Shown piece by piece: positions 37,924 to 47,374 of a DNA stretch of 64,000 nt. Every line of letters begins with the position of its first letter. Position 1 is the stretch's first letter. The notes below the pieces were generated by a model. It was given only the letters and a program-made list of their open reading frames with translations. It was not told where the DNA came from and ran no database searches. Both the position numbers and the translations under genes were made by a program. Source of the DNA: Planctomycetota bacterium (lineage in GTDB: Bacteria; Planctomycetota; Planctomycetia; Planctomycetales; Planctomycetaceae); the NCBI GenBank assembly GCA_022600195.1, contig JAHZKX010000082.1, positions 58,496 through 122,495 on the forward strand, read 5' to 3'.

Positions 37924-39231
37924 ATGCAAAAGAATTCCAATTTCAGCCGTCGTGATTTTCTTAAGTCAACAACTGCAGGAGCCGCCGCTATTTCTACAGG
38001 GGTCTGGACCGGACTCGCGCCTGCTGCTTCCAAATCAGCGAATGGAAAGTTGAATATCGCCTGCATTGGTACTGCCAATCGCGCTGCAGCAGACATTGAT
38101 GGCGTTAAGGGTGAGAATATTGTCGCTCTGGTCGATATCGATAGTAACTATCTTGACCGTGCGTCAGCCAATTTCCCTGGTGCCCGGCGCTATGCTGACT
38201 ATCGCGAGATGCTCGAAAGCGAGGATGGAAAGATTGATGCTGTGGTGATTGGAACGACCGATCATCATCACGCCCCTGCTTCGATTCGGGCCATTCGGAA
38301 AGGACTGCATGTTTATTGCGAAAAACCGCTTACCCATACAGTTCAGGAAGCACGCATCATTGCACAGGAAGCAAAAAAACATGGTGTGGCAACCCAATTG
38401 GGGACGCAAGTGCATGCCAGTGATAATTACCGGCGTGTTGTGGAAATTGTTCAATCCGGAATTTTAGGCGATGTCAATGAAGTTCATGTCTGGGTTGGTA
38501 AAGGCTGGGGCGGAGGAGAACTTCCTTCCGATACTCAGGAACCCCCCAAAAATTTGAGTTGGGATTTATGGCTGGGACCAGCGCCCGTACGACCCTTTGC
38601 CGCAGGTCGCTATCATCCGGCACAATGGCGTCGCTGGTGGCAGTTCGGTCAGGGAACACTGGGCGATATGGCATGCCATTATATGGACCTCCCCTTCTGG
38701 GCCCTTGATTTACGGCATCCCACACACTGTGAGGCAGAAGGTCCGGAAGTCCATCCGGAAACCTGTCCACATGGGTTAACGGTTCGTTATCAATTCCCCA
38801 AGCGGGGTAAATTGGTTCCCGTGAAACTGACCTGGTACGATGGAAATATGATTCCGAAAAAAGTAGCCGGCGAACGGGTTCCCGGAAGCGGAGTCATGTT
38901 TGTAGGTACAGAAGGCACAATGTTTGCCAACTATGGTGGTTACAAATTATTCCCGAAGGAAAAATTTGCTGACTTCAAACCACCTAAGCAAACCATCCCG
39001 AAATCGATCGGCCATCATGCCGAATGGATCAAGGCCTGCAAAGACGGATCACCAACAACTTGCAACTTTGATTATTCAGGAGCATTAACGGAAGCCGTTC
39101 TGCTTGGCAATGTTTCATATCGTGCCAAATCGCCTCTCGAATGGGATGCCGCGAATCTCAAGGCCACGAATTGTCCCGCAGCCGACAAGTATATCAGCAA
39201 AGAATACCGTAAGGGCTGGGAAGTTTCTTAG
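37924..39231 (+). CDS. Tat-exported Gfo/Idh/MocA-family oxidoreductase
   Basis: 435 residues. Twin-arginine signal SRRDFLKSTTAGAAAIS (Arg9-Arg10), then the Rossmann fold: IACIGTANRAAADIDGVKG, VALVDIDSNYLDRA, IGTTDHHHAPASIRAIRKG, and the family's EKPLTHTVQEA with the catalytic Lys of the EKP motif. The C-terminal alpha/beta domain (GDMACHYMDLPFWALD) carries His/Asp residues usual for the active site. Exported members oxidise or epimerise sugars bound to outer polysaccharides. GGAA lies before the ATG. Confidence 0.93.
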   Translation: MQKNSNFSRRDFLKSTTAGAAAISTGVWTGLAPAASKSANGKLNIACIGTANRAAADIDGVKGENIVALVDIDSNYLDRASANFPGARRYADYREMLESEDGKIDAVVIGTTDHHHAPASIRAIRKGLHVYCEKPLTHTVQEARIIAQEAKKHGVATQLGTQVHASDNYRRVVEIVQSGILGDVNEVHVWVGKGWGGGELPSDTQEPPKNLSWDLWLGPAPVRPFAAGRYHPAQWRRWWQFGQGTLGDMACHYMDLPFWALDLRHPTHCEAEGPEVHPETCPHGLTVRYQFPKRGKLVPVKLTWYDGNMIPKKVAGERVPGSGVMFVGTEGTMFANYGGYKLFPKEKFADFKPPKQTIPKSIGHHAEWIKACKDGSPTTCNFDYSGALTEAVLLGNVSYRAKSPLEWDAANLKATNCPAADKYISKEYRKGWEVS

Positions 39232-39254
39232 TTGATCCACGCCAGAACATCAGT

Positions 39255-39290
39255 CCGGCTCCTCAGATCATGAGTGAGCCGGGCTTTTTT
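39255..39290 (+). terminator. Rho-independent terminator after the oxidoreductase gene
   Basis: CCGGCTC pairs with GAGCCGG, and inside it CTCA with TGAG, one bulged base, followed by seven T. It abuts the stop codon of the convergent LRR gene. Confidence 0.88.
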
Positions 39291-40417
39291 TATTGGCCTT
39301 CTATGTACTTCAGCTGAATTTCTGTGTCAGGTAATTTCTTTTGCAATTCAGCGACCCCTTTTTCGGTGATTGCAGTACGGGTCAGTTTCAAATCTTTGAG
39401 ACTTGTCAAACCTTCCAGATCGGGCAGACCGGCGTCGGTGATCGCGGTTGATCCCAGGTGTAGAAACTCCAACTGATTCATATCTTTCAGGCTTTTAAGA
39501 CCCGCGTTACCTAACCGAGTGTTGTCCAAATTCAGCCACTCCAGGTTGGTTAAGCCTTTTAGATGTCCCACACCCTCATCTGTCAGACCGACTCGCCACA
39601 GATTGAGTTTTTTCAGACCACTGAGTCCGGCAAGATGTTTCATGCCCCCATCAGCTAACAGGCTGTTTTCACTGAGATCCAGTTCGATCAGGTTGGGGAT
39701 TTTTGCCAGTGCTTCCAGGCCATCATCGGAGATTTGATTCTGGGAGAGACGTGTTTTTTTCAGTTTAGGAAATTGTGATAACATAACGAGACCGTCATCA
39801 TCGACGAGCGTCTTCGCTAGATACAGTTCTTCCAGTTTGTTGAGATCTTTCAATTGTGTCAGGCCGTCACCGCTGACCCAGAGAAAATCAAGCATCAATG
39901 CTTTGAGGTTTGTTAGTTTATTGACAGCTGACATCGCGTCGTCATCGATATCCGAATTCCCTGATAGACGCAGTGCTTTGAGCTTCGAAAGTCCTGTCAA
40001 ATGAGAAATGGCTTTGTTATTAAGAGAGCAATCTCGTAAATCCAGATTTTCTAATGTTTTGATTTTTCCGACGGGTTCCAGGGCGGCATCCGTGATTTTC
40101 GTTTCATTCAAGAGTAACGATCGAAGACGAGACAAGCCTTCTATTCCCTGAAGTGCGGCGTCATCAATGGGGGCTTTCCGAAAATCAACCTCGATTACGA
40201 AACCATCTTTGTCTGTTTTCAGTTTCGCTCCGGAAGCTTTCAACGCCTCCGCCAGTTTGAGCTCTTCTTCTGGGACGTTCACTTTTGCAGGTGTTTTTGC
40301 TGTGCTTGCTGCAGGCGATTTACCAGAATCGGCTTTTTTATCAGCCGACTCTTTTGAACAACCAGCAAGAAGTGACAAAAACAAAACGAGAATCATGGCT
40401 TCTCGAAACGGTTTCAT
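39290..40417 (-). CDS. Leucine-rich-repeat lipoprotein
   Basis: 375 residues. Lipobox LLAGC with Cys20 gives a lipid anchor; AAGGA stands before the ATG. A Lys/Ala/Ser linker is followed by about eleven LRR units of 24 residues with the pattern LxxLxxLxLxxTxIxDxxLxxL (for example LTNLEWLNLDNTRLGNAGLK, MNQLEFLHLGSTAITDAGLP). These are the bacterial (cysteine-free) type. LRR proteins bind other proteins; a surface recognition role is likely. Partner unknown. Confidence 0.9.
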   Translation of the reverse strand: MKPFREAMILVLFLSLLAGCSKESADKKADSGKSPAASTAKTPAKVNVPEEELKLAEALKASGAKLKTDKDGFVIEVDFRKAPIDDAALQGIEGLSRLRSLLLNETKITDAALEPVGKIKTLENLDLRDCSLNNKAISHLTGLSKLKALRLSGNSDIDDDAMSAVNKLTNLKALMLDFLWVSGDGLTQLKDLNKLEELYLAKTLVDDDGLVMLSQFPKLKKTRLSQNQISDDGLEALAKIPNLIELDLSENSLLADGGMKHLAGLSGLKKLNLWRVGLTDEGVGHLKGLTNLEWLNLDNTRLGNAGLKSLKDMNQLEFLHLGSTAITDAGLPDLEGLTSLKDLKLTRTAITEKGVAELQKKLPDTEIQLKYIEGQ

Positions 40418-40600
40418 ATTTCATTCCTTCAATCGTTAGCCTGTATCCAGGTTTATTGTAGCGCCTCCAGAGCCATTCGGATCGAGTATCTTGGTATCGA
40501 AGCCGCTATGATTTATATGGACGCGTTCCAGTAGCGAATATTAACATTAGCATCTAAGCATACAGACTCCGGAATTCGCTCAAAACCGATGGCAGGGAAA

Positions 40601-40623
40601 CAATTCCATTTTTTGTGGAATTG
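40601..40623. repeat. Perfect 8-bp inverted repeat in intergenic space
   Basis: CAATTCCA and TGGAATTG around TTTTTTG, between two minus-strand genes, without a following T-run. It could be an operator or an mRNA processing hairpin. Confidence 0.4.
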
Positions 40624-40704
40624 CCCGCGTTCAAAGTAGCGAAATAGATTGTTATTCTCTGTGCCAGCCAGGAGGTGGGAAGACAGGTCGTGACTTTAGA
40701 TTGA

Positions 40705-42768
40705 TTAATTCTGCGTAAGACAGGTAATGATTTGATTCGAAACTTGCATACCTAAGAGTGTGCTACCTGTTGACTTTAAGTGCACATCTCCCGGTTTCAC
40801 ATTATATTTTGAGAAGTCTGATGCGATGCATGTGTGCAAGTCGTTGATTAAAATTCCGTTGTTTAACATGATTTCTTTGGCTGCAGAATTGTATTTCTTC
40901 TCTATACCAGCGATGGCCCCCCAAGGGTTATTCTCTGGTATCGGTGTTGTGTTTGCCCAGATTAGTTTCGCGTTTGTTGCTTTGAGTATTTTGATTAATG
41001 TTTTCAAATTGGTCTTGTATTGATCAAGAGGAATCTTTCGAAAGCAGTCGTGAAGTCCCCAGTTAAAGTGAATCACATCCCACTTTTGGAGACTGAGCCA
41101 GTGAGACAAGCGTTCCACTCCCTTGCTTGACTGTCCTGCGTTTTCAGGAACGCGAAGGACATTCGCTTTGCCAGCCAATTGTTTTCTGACTGTAACCGTA
41201 TATCCAATTGAAATTGAATCGCCAATGAGCAGAACGCGCGGCAGTTGAGGATCTTCTTTGACAAAAGACATTGCAGGAAGATGTGCATAGTTTTTATCGA
41301 CTAAAACTTCCCAATCCAGGACGTCATATGGTTTGTCAGTCGCGGTGACTCGTCGTTTATGAATGAACTTCAGGGCAAAGAGGTCCGCGTCTTCCATCAC
41401 AAAACGAATTTTGACAGGTTGACCTGCGAGACTGGCCAGATCGGACCCATTTTTCCATTTCACGATGCGCGCGATATGGTCCCCGTAAATGGGTTCGCAG
41501 TCTTCAAGTGCAAAGCCGGGAATGGGATTTCCGTTTACATCTTGAAGTTCGACGAGTACCTGGCCGGCGGCACTGGTGGAATAGTTGATCTCCAGTTCAT
41601 TGCCAGAAAACTGTAACGATTTCGTGATGAGTTCTCCTCCGGTAAGGGGCGCGTTCACGGAAGCGATTCCATCCAGTCGCATGGCATAACGCCGTCCGCC
41701 GGTGAGGAAAAATGACATCTCGGCAGGTCCTGTCTGGTGAATACCAATGGCGGCATAATTGGCGCGGTTCGCCCACCCACTACTTCCAATTCCCGGTCTG
41801 ATAAAGGATTGAGTAAATTCACGTTCGAATTGCGCACCTCCCCGTGCGCTCATAAACAGAATGTCTGTGGCGGCCCCACGTTTGGCCATGAAACGCGTTG
41901 GCAAAGCGAAATAGATATGGGGCGCTCGGAAATAAGGTTGTGTGCAAGGTGTGTAAAGATGCTCGTTTGGTAAGTTGGCATGCATCTCGACCAGGGGGGT
42001 CCAATTGATGAAGTCCTTGGAAGTCGTACGCGCGATGCCTCGATACCCTTTAATAAAACGGCGGAAGTAACAAACATAGGCCTGCTCGTTTTCGGACCAG
42101 AACGCATAATTCTGTGAATCAAAATACTTACCCCATTCCTCAGGAATGACAGGCTTTTCCTGAAGTTTCTTCCAGTGAATTCCATCGGGAGAAACAAACG
42201 CCTTGAGGCCGCCAGGACCGCGTCTTTTTTTTACATCCAGATGTTGGTTAGGCTGATAGGCCAACCCTCCCAGAGCCTTGTATTTTTCCTTTGTCGGCAC
42301 GCCACTTCGCGTATCAATAAATGGTGTGAAGTTATGGGTGACCAGAAATTCATTCATCAGGACGACATTGCCTGCCGGGAACGTCGGATGGTCTGGATAG
42401 ATTCCCAGTTTTGGTTGAGTCCAATGAATGGCATCTTTGCTTTCCGAATAGAGCGTTACCTCGCCATCGTGATATTGCTCCCAGCCCTGTTTCCAGTGAT
42501 TACCGGGTTTTGTATCGCCGCGGTAATAGAATTGAAACTTGTCATCGGCTTTCAATACTGTCGCGTAATGTCCGTGTGGACGGGCCGGTGAAACGGGGGG
42601 CATGAGTTGTGGAGTGTGAAGTTTCAGTGTCGTGTTTTTCAGGTCTTCCACAATCAGTCGGTCCACGAATAACTCACGCCGTGAACCGATATCGATGATA
42701 TTCTCATCGGCAAACAAAACTTCCTGTTGGAGTACTAACAGAATATACAGAGCCAGCAATCGTTTCAT
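40705..42768 (-). CDS. Exported protein: glycosidase-like propeller domain plus C-terminal SGNH hydrolase
   Basis: 687 residues; AGGTGA precedes the ATG, followed by a signal peptide. The first about 460 residues (IDIGSRRELFVDRLIVED, HYATVLKADDKFQFYYRG, QNYAFWSENEQAYVCYFRR) resemble the five-bladed-propeller GH32/43/68-like proteins of planctomycetes. The C-terminal about 190 residues form an SGNH esterase: block I IGDSISIG with the nucleophile Ser, block III/IV region IHFNWGLHD, and the DxH pair in GDVHLKSTG. Together they suggest an enzyme that both binds or cleaves a glycan and removes an ester group. The propeller's activity is uncertain. Confidence 0.8.
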   Translation of the reverse strand: MKRLLALYILLVLQQEVLFADENIIDIGSRRELFVDRLIVEDLKNTTLKLHTPQLMPPVSPARPHGHYATVLKADDKFQFYYRGDTKPGNHWKQGWEQYHDGEVTLYSESKDAIHWTQPKLGIYPDHPTFPAGNVVLMNEFLVTHNFTPFIDTRSGVPTKEKYKALGGLAYQPNQHLDVKKRRGPGGLKAFVSPDGIHWKKLQEKPVIPEEWGKYFDSQNYAFWSENEQAYVCYFRRFIKGYRGIARTTSKDFINWTPLVEMHANLPNEHLYTPCTQPYFRAPHIYFALPTRFMAKRGAATDILFMSARGGAQFEREFTQSFIRPGIGSSGWANRANYAAIGIHQTGPAEMSFFLTGGRRYAMRLDGIASVNAPLTGGELITKSLQFSGNELEINYSTSAAGQVLVELQDVNGNPIPGFALEDCEPIYGDHIARIVKWKNGSDLASLAGQPVKIRFVMEDADLFALKFIHKRRVTATDKPYDVLDWEVLVDKNYAHLPAMSFVKEDPQLPRVLLIGDSISIGYTVTVRKQLAGKANVLRVPENAGQSSKGVERLSHWLSLQKWDVIHFNWGLHDCFRKIPLDQYKTNLKTLIKILKATNAKLIWANTTPIPENNPWGAIAGIEKKYNSAAKEIMLNNGILINDLHTCIASDFSKYNVKPGDVHLKSTGSTLLGMQVSNQIITCLTQN

Positions 42769-42844
42769 TTTGTCACCTGATCAACAAAGTTGTAAGTCCT
42801 AGGCAAAATTCGTCATTGATCATTCTGATACAAATCAGTGAATT

Positions 42845-44194
42845 TTAAAAGCGAAATAGATAGGCAGACTGTTCCGCGTCTTTACCGAGAGAATCGATCA
42901 TTTCGATTTCAGCCCGTTTCATCGTGATGTAATCAGCAATCCGGCTTTCTCCAAAGCCGGTTCGCAGCACTTCATCCTGCTCTAATGCCCTCAGTGCTGC
43001 ACCAAGATCAGTAGGATAGCCTGCCAATCCGAGTGACTGTCGTTCCTGAGGCGACAGTAAGGCCGGATCCGTTAAGACCGGTTCCCCCGGATCGGCTTTA
43101 TTCTCAATTCCATCCAGGCCTGCGCAGATGATTCCCGCCAATGCCAGATAAGGATTGCATGTCGGGTCAGAAGGTTTAAATTCCAGGTTTACGGTAGCGG
43201 CTTCCTGTCCTTTGAAACCAGAGGCAGCACGCACGGTTGCTTCCCGATTGTCAGGTCCCCAGCAGACATAACAAGAGCTCCAGCAACGTTCAACAAAACG
43301 TTTATAGGAGTTCGTTGTCGGAGCAGTGAATGCCATGAGTGCGGGTGCATGCTTCAGAATTCCCGCCATGAAGTATCGGGCCGTTTCTGAGAGAGCATAA
43401 TCTCCGGCTGGATCGAAAAACAAGTTTTTCTCGCAACTCGAATCCCAGAGGCTGAAATGAATATGACAACCATTGCCTGCAGAATCTGGCGCTGCCTTGG
43501 GCATGAAAGACACCCGGAAATTATTGGCCAGCGCGGTACCACGTACAGTTTCTTTAAACACAACCTGCTGATCAGCGGCTTGCAAACCAGCCTGATGCCG
43601 TACAGGAATTTCATGCTGGCCGTGGCCTGCTTCGGGATAATACTTTTCTACCAGCACCCCCTGTTTCTCAAGAGCGGAAATGATGGGTAACACATAAGGA
43701 CTGGCAATATCCATCGCAGCCGAACTGAAACAGTTCAACTTTTCCAGGGGCTGCCATGTTTCATTCACATTTTTGAGAATCGTAAATTCATTTTCAAAAG
43801 CAGCACGAATGACCATTCCCTGTTCAGAGAGTTGATTCAGGAATGTCTTTAATAGACTGCGCGGACAGAGTTCCCAGGCTTGGCCTTCTATCGTTTCAAT
43901 ATCCGAGAGCATTCTGGCATGACCCGGGAGGTAGGGCAACACCTGAAATGTACTTGCATCGGGACGAATGCGCACTTCGCCCACAGGTTGAAATTGGCTT
44001 TCCGCGGGTAAATGATCAAACACCGTTACCGAAGCCTGTGCCTGGGTCAGGCCGATTCCGGACTCCAGTATTTCATCAAGACTGTCAGGTCGAAATGCTT
44101 TCCCGCGTGCGATTCCATCTGGACCGACATAGATGGCACGCACAAGTTCTACACTCTGTTCCATCAACAGTTTGTTTATCGATTCATGCTGCAT
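42845..44194 (-). CDS. Glutamine synthetase family protein (gamma-glutamyl ligase, GlnA3/PuuA-like)
   Basis: 449 residues from ATG 44194; the open frame extends to 44434 but would overlap the upstream cytochrome gene. Active-site motifs of type I GS are present: NEFTILKN, AGHGQHEIPV, NGCHIHFSLWD, FTAPTTNSYKRF and NREATVRA. The adenylylation loop of true GlnA is not seen. The GS fold joins glutamate to ammonia or to a polyamine/amine with ATP; the divergent N-terminus suggests a polyamine- or amine-specific enzyme. It follows the cytochrome c gene by 53 bases. Confidence 0.87.
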   Translation of the reverse strand: MQHESINKLLMEQSVELVRAIYVGPDGIARGKAFRPDSLDEILESGIGLTQAQASVTVFDHLPAESQFQPVGEVRIRPDASTFQVLPYLPGHARMLSDIETIEGQAWELCPRSLLKTFLNQLSEQGMVIRAAFENEFTILKNVNETWQPLEKLNCFSSAAMDIASPYVLPIISALEKQGVLVEKYYPEAGHGQHEIPVRHQAGLQAADQQVVFKETVRGTALANNFRVSFMPKAAPDSAGNGCHIHFSLWDSSCEKNLFFDPAGDYALSETARYFMAGILKHAPALMAFTAPTTNSYKRFVERCWSSCYVCWGPDNREATVRAASGFKGQEAATVNLEFKPSDPTCNPYLALAGIICAGLDGIENKADPGEPVLTDPALLSPQERQSLGLAGYPTDLGAALRALEQDEVLRTGFGESRIADYITMKRAEIEMIDSLGKDAEQSAYLFRF

Positions 44195-44247
44195 TGTGTT
44201 CTCTTTCGAGAGGATGCCGGCGGTTTGTAGTGATTCGCAGAGGAGAC

Positions 44248-44688
44248 TTATCTCATCACAACAACACTTTTCTTGATCTGTTTGTGGCAGGCAATGCAGG
44301 TCATTGTCAGATGCAGATAACTTAATGAAGCGCCATCGACATTCTTTTTCTTCGCGTACCTTGAGACCTCTTTCGCAGCATTGCGGAATTCGGCACTTTG
44401 TTGAGCGAAGATCGGCCCTTCTACGACTTGCCACTCAGTGGCATTACTCATGTCGATCATTTTTTTTGTTGCTTTTTGGATGAGATCGAAATCTTCGGTA
44501 ACCAGTCCTTCCAGAACATCTTTAGAGCTGTCCAGTTTCGCCTGCATAAATTTTGAGACATTCTCTTGAGTGGGGTTCTTTTTAGGCTTCGCCTTTTCTT
44601 TAGCAAGCACGGGAGAAATATAATCCCCCTGATCTCCCAGGCCTCCGAATAATACTCCGCAGACAATGATTAATAATAGACTCCTCAT
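44248..44688 (-). CDS. Periplasmic class II cytochrome c (c'/c556-like)
   Basis: 146 residues from ATG 44688, preceded by GGAAGGAG 6 bases upstream, a decisive Shine-Dalgarno. A signal peptide (SLLLIIVCGVLFGGLG) is followed by a basic linker and a four-helix-like body. The haem motif CIACH (131-135) is near the C-terminus, as in cytochromes c' and c556. The function of such proteins ranges from electron transfer to NO binding. It starts a likely two-gene operon with the GS-like enzyme. Confidence 0.88.
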   Translation of the reverse strand: MRSLLLIIVCGVLFGGLGDQGDYISPVLAKEKAKPKKNPTQENVSKFMQAKLDSSKDVLEGLVTEDFDLIQKATKKMIDMSNATEWQVVEGPIFAQQSAEFRNAAKEVSRYAKKKNVDGASLSYLHLTMTCIACHKQIKKSVVVMR

Positions 44689-44733
44689 AATTCGCTCCTT
44701 CCAGCTTGCCAATGTGATGGTAACTCTTCTTGT

Positions 44734-44763
44734 ATTATAGTTTAAAGCGCGGTCTTAATTTAA
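44734..44763 (-). promoter_or_regulatory. Candidate promoter of the cytochrome c-glutamine synthetase operon
   Basis: Minus strand: a perfect TATAAT (44734-44739) with a weak TTAAAT 18 bases upstream, giving a leader of about 40 bases ahead of the strong ribosome-binding site. Confidence 0.4.
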
Positions 44764-44857
44764 TAATCAGAGTGTTAGGGAATTCAAAAAATGTGAGATC
44801 GCTCAATTTTTTAAAATGGCAATCATACTTCACTTTCCGGGTAAAGCCAAAACCCGT

Positions 44858-45202
44858 TTATGCTCCATTAGGAGCAGGTGTGTTGAATATGGTGAGCAAG
44901 AGTGAAGCGGTTTCCAGACATTCAACGGCATGAGATTCGGCTGGGGGAAGGTGTAACATGTGCCCGGGACTGAGTTCATGAGTTTTCCCCAGACACTGAA
45001 AGATGACACGCCCCTCCAGGCATTGAATGATCAGAATTCCCGGGGCACTATGATTGGGGAGCGACTTACCCGCTTGCATGATGAGACGAATGATTTGCAG
45101 ATGGTCGGTTTTGACCAGTGTTGTTGTTTTCATAGACTCCAACTGAGAGCCCAAAGGGCAAACGTTGATTAATTCACCCGCTTCCGAATAGGAATCAGCC
45201 AT
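44858..45202 (-). CDS. Cupin-domain protein
   Basis: 114 residues; GGAG sits 7 bases before the ATG. A single small beta barrel: motif 1 around LPNHSAPGILIIQCLEGRVIF and motif 2 LSPGHMLHLPPAESHAVE. The first motif has only one His (NHSAPG) and no typical Glu, so metal binding may be weak. Members range from sensors to dioxygenases. Function unknown. Confidence 0.83.
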   Translation of the reverse strand: MADSYSEAGELINVCPLGSQLESMKTTTLVKTDHLQIIRLIMQAGKSLPNHSAPGILIIQCLEGRVIFQCLGKTHELSPGHMLHLPPAESHAVECLETASLLLTIFNTPAPNGA

Positions 45203-45310
45203 GATCTCACTCCTTCACTTTTAAGTCCAGGTTCCAGTTTTATTCTATGACGCAGGAGGGTGAGATAATAGACCGGATGGTGAAAAACAAAGTGGCATCC
45301 AAAATGGTTC

Positions 45311-46312
45311 TTACTTGATCTGCTGTATGCCTGCTTCCAGAATGGCTTGGGCTTTCAAGCTGGTAGTGGGGTTGCAGAGTTCCCACGGTTCTTCACCAGT
45401 TTGCACACAATGCGCGAAATGTTCTGTGGCAGTCTGTAAGTAGAGCAGGGGACATTGGACCTTGACCTCTTCACCCAGGGGTTGGTCTTCAGTGGCCAAC
45501 ATCAGGCGTCCTTTCTTTTGTGGCTCAATCATCAATGTGCCTTTCGTGCCATAAATGGCAGTGGCATAAGCTGTCAGTTTTCCGATCTGAGACCAGGAAC
45601 CTTCTGCCGTCGCGATTGCTTTCGGATATTGCATTACGATGAGCGCGTTATCTTCGACGCCGAGAGGTTCTGGACGATACTGACCCGCGATGCCCGTGAT
45701 GGATTCGGGTAAACCCAGTAATGCACTGGAAAGAACACAGCCGTAGCAACAGTAATCCATCATGGCGCCGGCACCATTTAATTCCGGGTTAAACAGCCAG
45801 TCACAAAAGTAGTCACTACATCCCAGTTCTTTCGGGCCAGCATGGGCGGCTCTGTATTTGACTTGCCAGATATCACCAATCTCACCCGCTTTGGCCATCG
45901 TAATGGCGTGTTGCATTTGAGGCCACCAGGTAAATGGCCAATTCACCATCAGACAGACACCCTTTTCTTGAGCCAAAGCCAGCATCGCTTCTGCCTGTGA
46001 CAGATTGGCAGCCATAGGCTTTTCGATCATCACCGGGATTCCCTGTTCTAACGCGGAAATCGCAAGCTCTGCTCCTGCTTGATTACTGCTGAAAATATAG
46101 ACGCCATCTAATTCATGCTGTGAGAACAATTCGTCTGGGGTCTGATAAGTGGGACAGCCATATTCGTTTTTGATACGATCGCGTAACGCTTGATTCGTAT
46201 CAAAGGCAGCGACAAGTTCGGCGTTCTCGGAATGTTGTAATTGTGGCAGATGATCCCAGACATGATCGTGGATCATTCCCAGGATACCGATGCGAAGTGG
46301 CTGGTTTGTCAT
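45311..46312 (-). CDS. Cytoplasmic Gfo/Idh/MocA-family oxidoreductase
   Basis: 333 residues from ATG 46312; the frame continues to a TTG at 46324. No export signal. The nucleotide-binding fold begins at once: LRIGILGMIHDHVWDHL, VAAFDTNQALRD, and MIEKPMAANLSQAEAML with the EKP Lys. The C-terminal domain has GAGAMMDYCCYGCVLSSALLG. Probable NAD(P)-dependent sugar dehydrogenase or epimerase. Together with HIT and haemoglobin genes it lies in a same-strand run with gaps of about 40-60 bases. Confidence 0.9.
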   Translation of the reverse strand: MTNQPLRIGILGMIHDHVWDHLPQLQHSENAELVAAFDTNQALRDRIKNEYGCPTYQTPDELFSQHELDGVYIFSSNQAGAELAISALEQGIPVMIEKPMAANLSQAEAMLALAQEKGVCLMVNWPFTWWPQMQHAITMAKAGEIGDIWQVKYRAAHAGPKELGCSDYFCDWLFNPELNGAGAMMDYCCYGCVLSSALLGLPESITGIAGQYRPEPLGVEDNALIVMQYPKAIATAEGSWSQIGKLTAYATAIYGTKGTLMIEPQKKGRLMLATEDQPLGEEVKVQCPLLYLQTATEHFAHCVQTGEEPWELCNPTTSLKAQAILEAGIQQIK

Positions 46313-46367
46313 TTTTCTCATCAATCAATTTATGGAACTGTTTTATAACGGGAAAATAATCTGATCG

Positions 46368-46781
46368 TTATGCCTGAGTGTCGTTCGTCGCAAAAAAGCG
46401 TTCAAATGCCTGTTTAATCTCTGTGACTTGATCGTCTGTATAAATTCGGCTTCCTGCCTGTCCCCACACAGGCGCTGGCCAGTAGGGATCATTAAATTTT
46501 CTGCCGATCACATGGATGTGCATTTGACTGACGACATTGCCGAGAGTGGCAATATTAAGTTTGTCGGGCGAAAATTGACCCTGTATGAACTGCGCGACCA
46601 GATTGATCTCTTTTAAAATTTCTGTCTGCAGTTCGAAAGTGAGTTTTGTGAATTCAATTTCATCACAGCGGGGGACTAACATGAACCAGTCGACCAGCGA
46701 ATTATTCATCAACAGCAGCGTCGATTCTCCAAGTTCATAGATGTGTTTACTGTCAGCTTGAAGTCGTTTGTCGAGTTTCAT
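46368..46781 (-). CDS. HIT-domain protein (nucleotide hydrolase/transferase)
   Basis: 137 residues from ATG 46781; the frame extends to a TTG at 46802. The histidine-triad region is Gln86-Met-His88-Ile-His90-Val-Ile-Gly-Arg: the first His of HxHxHxx is Gln, as in one bacterial subgroup, and the nucleophile His88 is kept. HIT enzymes split AMP-linked or Ap4A-like substrates. It sits between truncated haemoglobin and an oxidoreductase. Confidence 0.88.
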   Translation of the reverse strand: MKLDKRLQADSKHIYELGESTLLLMNNSLVDWFMLVPRCDEIEFTKLTFELQTEILKEINLVAQFIQGQFSPDKLNIATLGNVVSQMHIHVIGRKFNDPYWPAPVWGQAGSRIYTDDQVTEIKQAFERFFATNDTQA

Positions 46782-46818
46782 GCTTGAATCCGTATATTGC
46801 AAAGGGGATTAGCGAAAA

Positions 46819-47205
46819 TTATTCAGCCTGGTTAATCAGGAAGCTTGCCATGTGTTCAAAAAAAACTTCAAGAGGAAATCTAACCTCAGTTGTGAGGTCT
46901 AACTCGTCCATGGCGCTGTTCATTAAAGCGATCCAGCGATCGCGGGCACTTTGGTTGATGGCAAAGGGGGCGTGTCGCATGCGCAAGGCCGGGTTTCCTC
47001 GCTCTGTCAGGTAACGCTGAGGGCCTCCCAGCCGATAGACGAGGAATTCCTTCAGGCGATACTCGGCACCTTCAAGATCGTCGGCGGGATACATGGGTTT
47101 CAGAATGTCATCCGTTTTCACTCTGAGATAAAAGGCCGCAATCATTTGTTGTAATTTCTCTTCGCCAATCTGATCAAAAAGATCATCTATCGCTTTAGGT
47201 ATCAT
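46819..47205 (-). CDS. Group II truncated haemoglobin (trHbO-like)
   Basis: 128 residues. The proximal haem ligand is His78 in RMRHAPFAI. Phe25-Tyr26 provides the distal B9-B10 pair, and Trp91 matches the group II G8 Trp. MYPADDLEGAEYRLKEFLVYRLGGPQRYL is characteristic. Likely binds O2 or NO and protects against nitrosative or oxidative stress. Immediately upstream of the HIT gene. Confidence 0.95.
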   Translation of the reverse strand: MIPKAIDDLFDQIGEEKLQQMIAAFYLRVKTDDILKPMYPADDLEGAEYRLKEFLVYRLGGPQRYLTERGNPALRMRHAPFAINQSARDRWIALMNSAMDELDLTTEVRFPLEVFFEHMASFLINQAE

Positions 47206-47374
47206 CTGCTTTAGGGTTCCATTTAGTCTTAAGATCGTATTTTAATATTTCTGGTCAATTCCGGGATTGCTTTTAAGCTGTTATAGTATCTTAGAAATTG
47301 ATGCGGAAGATTCATACCCAACTGATGTATCTAAACGATGTAGATTACAGGCTGATATATTGTGGATATTTAAT

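Noticed and set aside
40670..40700. AGGAGGTG on the plus strand before the propeller/SGNH gene end
   Set aside because: The only nearby starts give at most a four-codon frame at poor spacing; looks like chance.
44195..44434. N-terminal extension of the glutamine synthetase family protein
   Set aside because: It overlaps the cytochrome c gene in another frame, is Cys/Arg-rich and unlike GS; ATG 44194 restores normal length.
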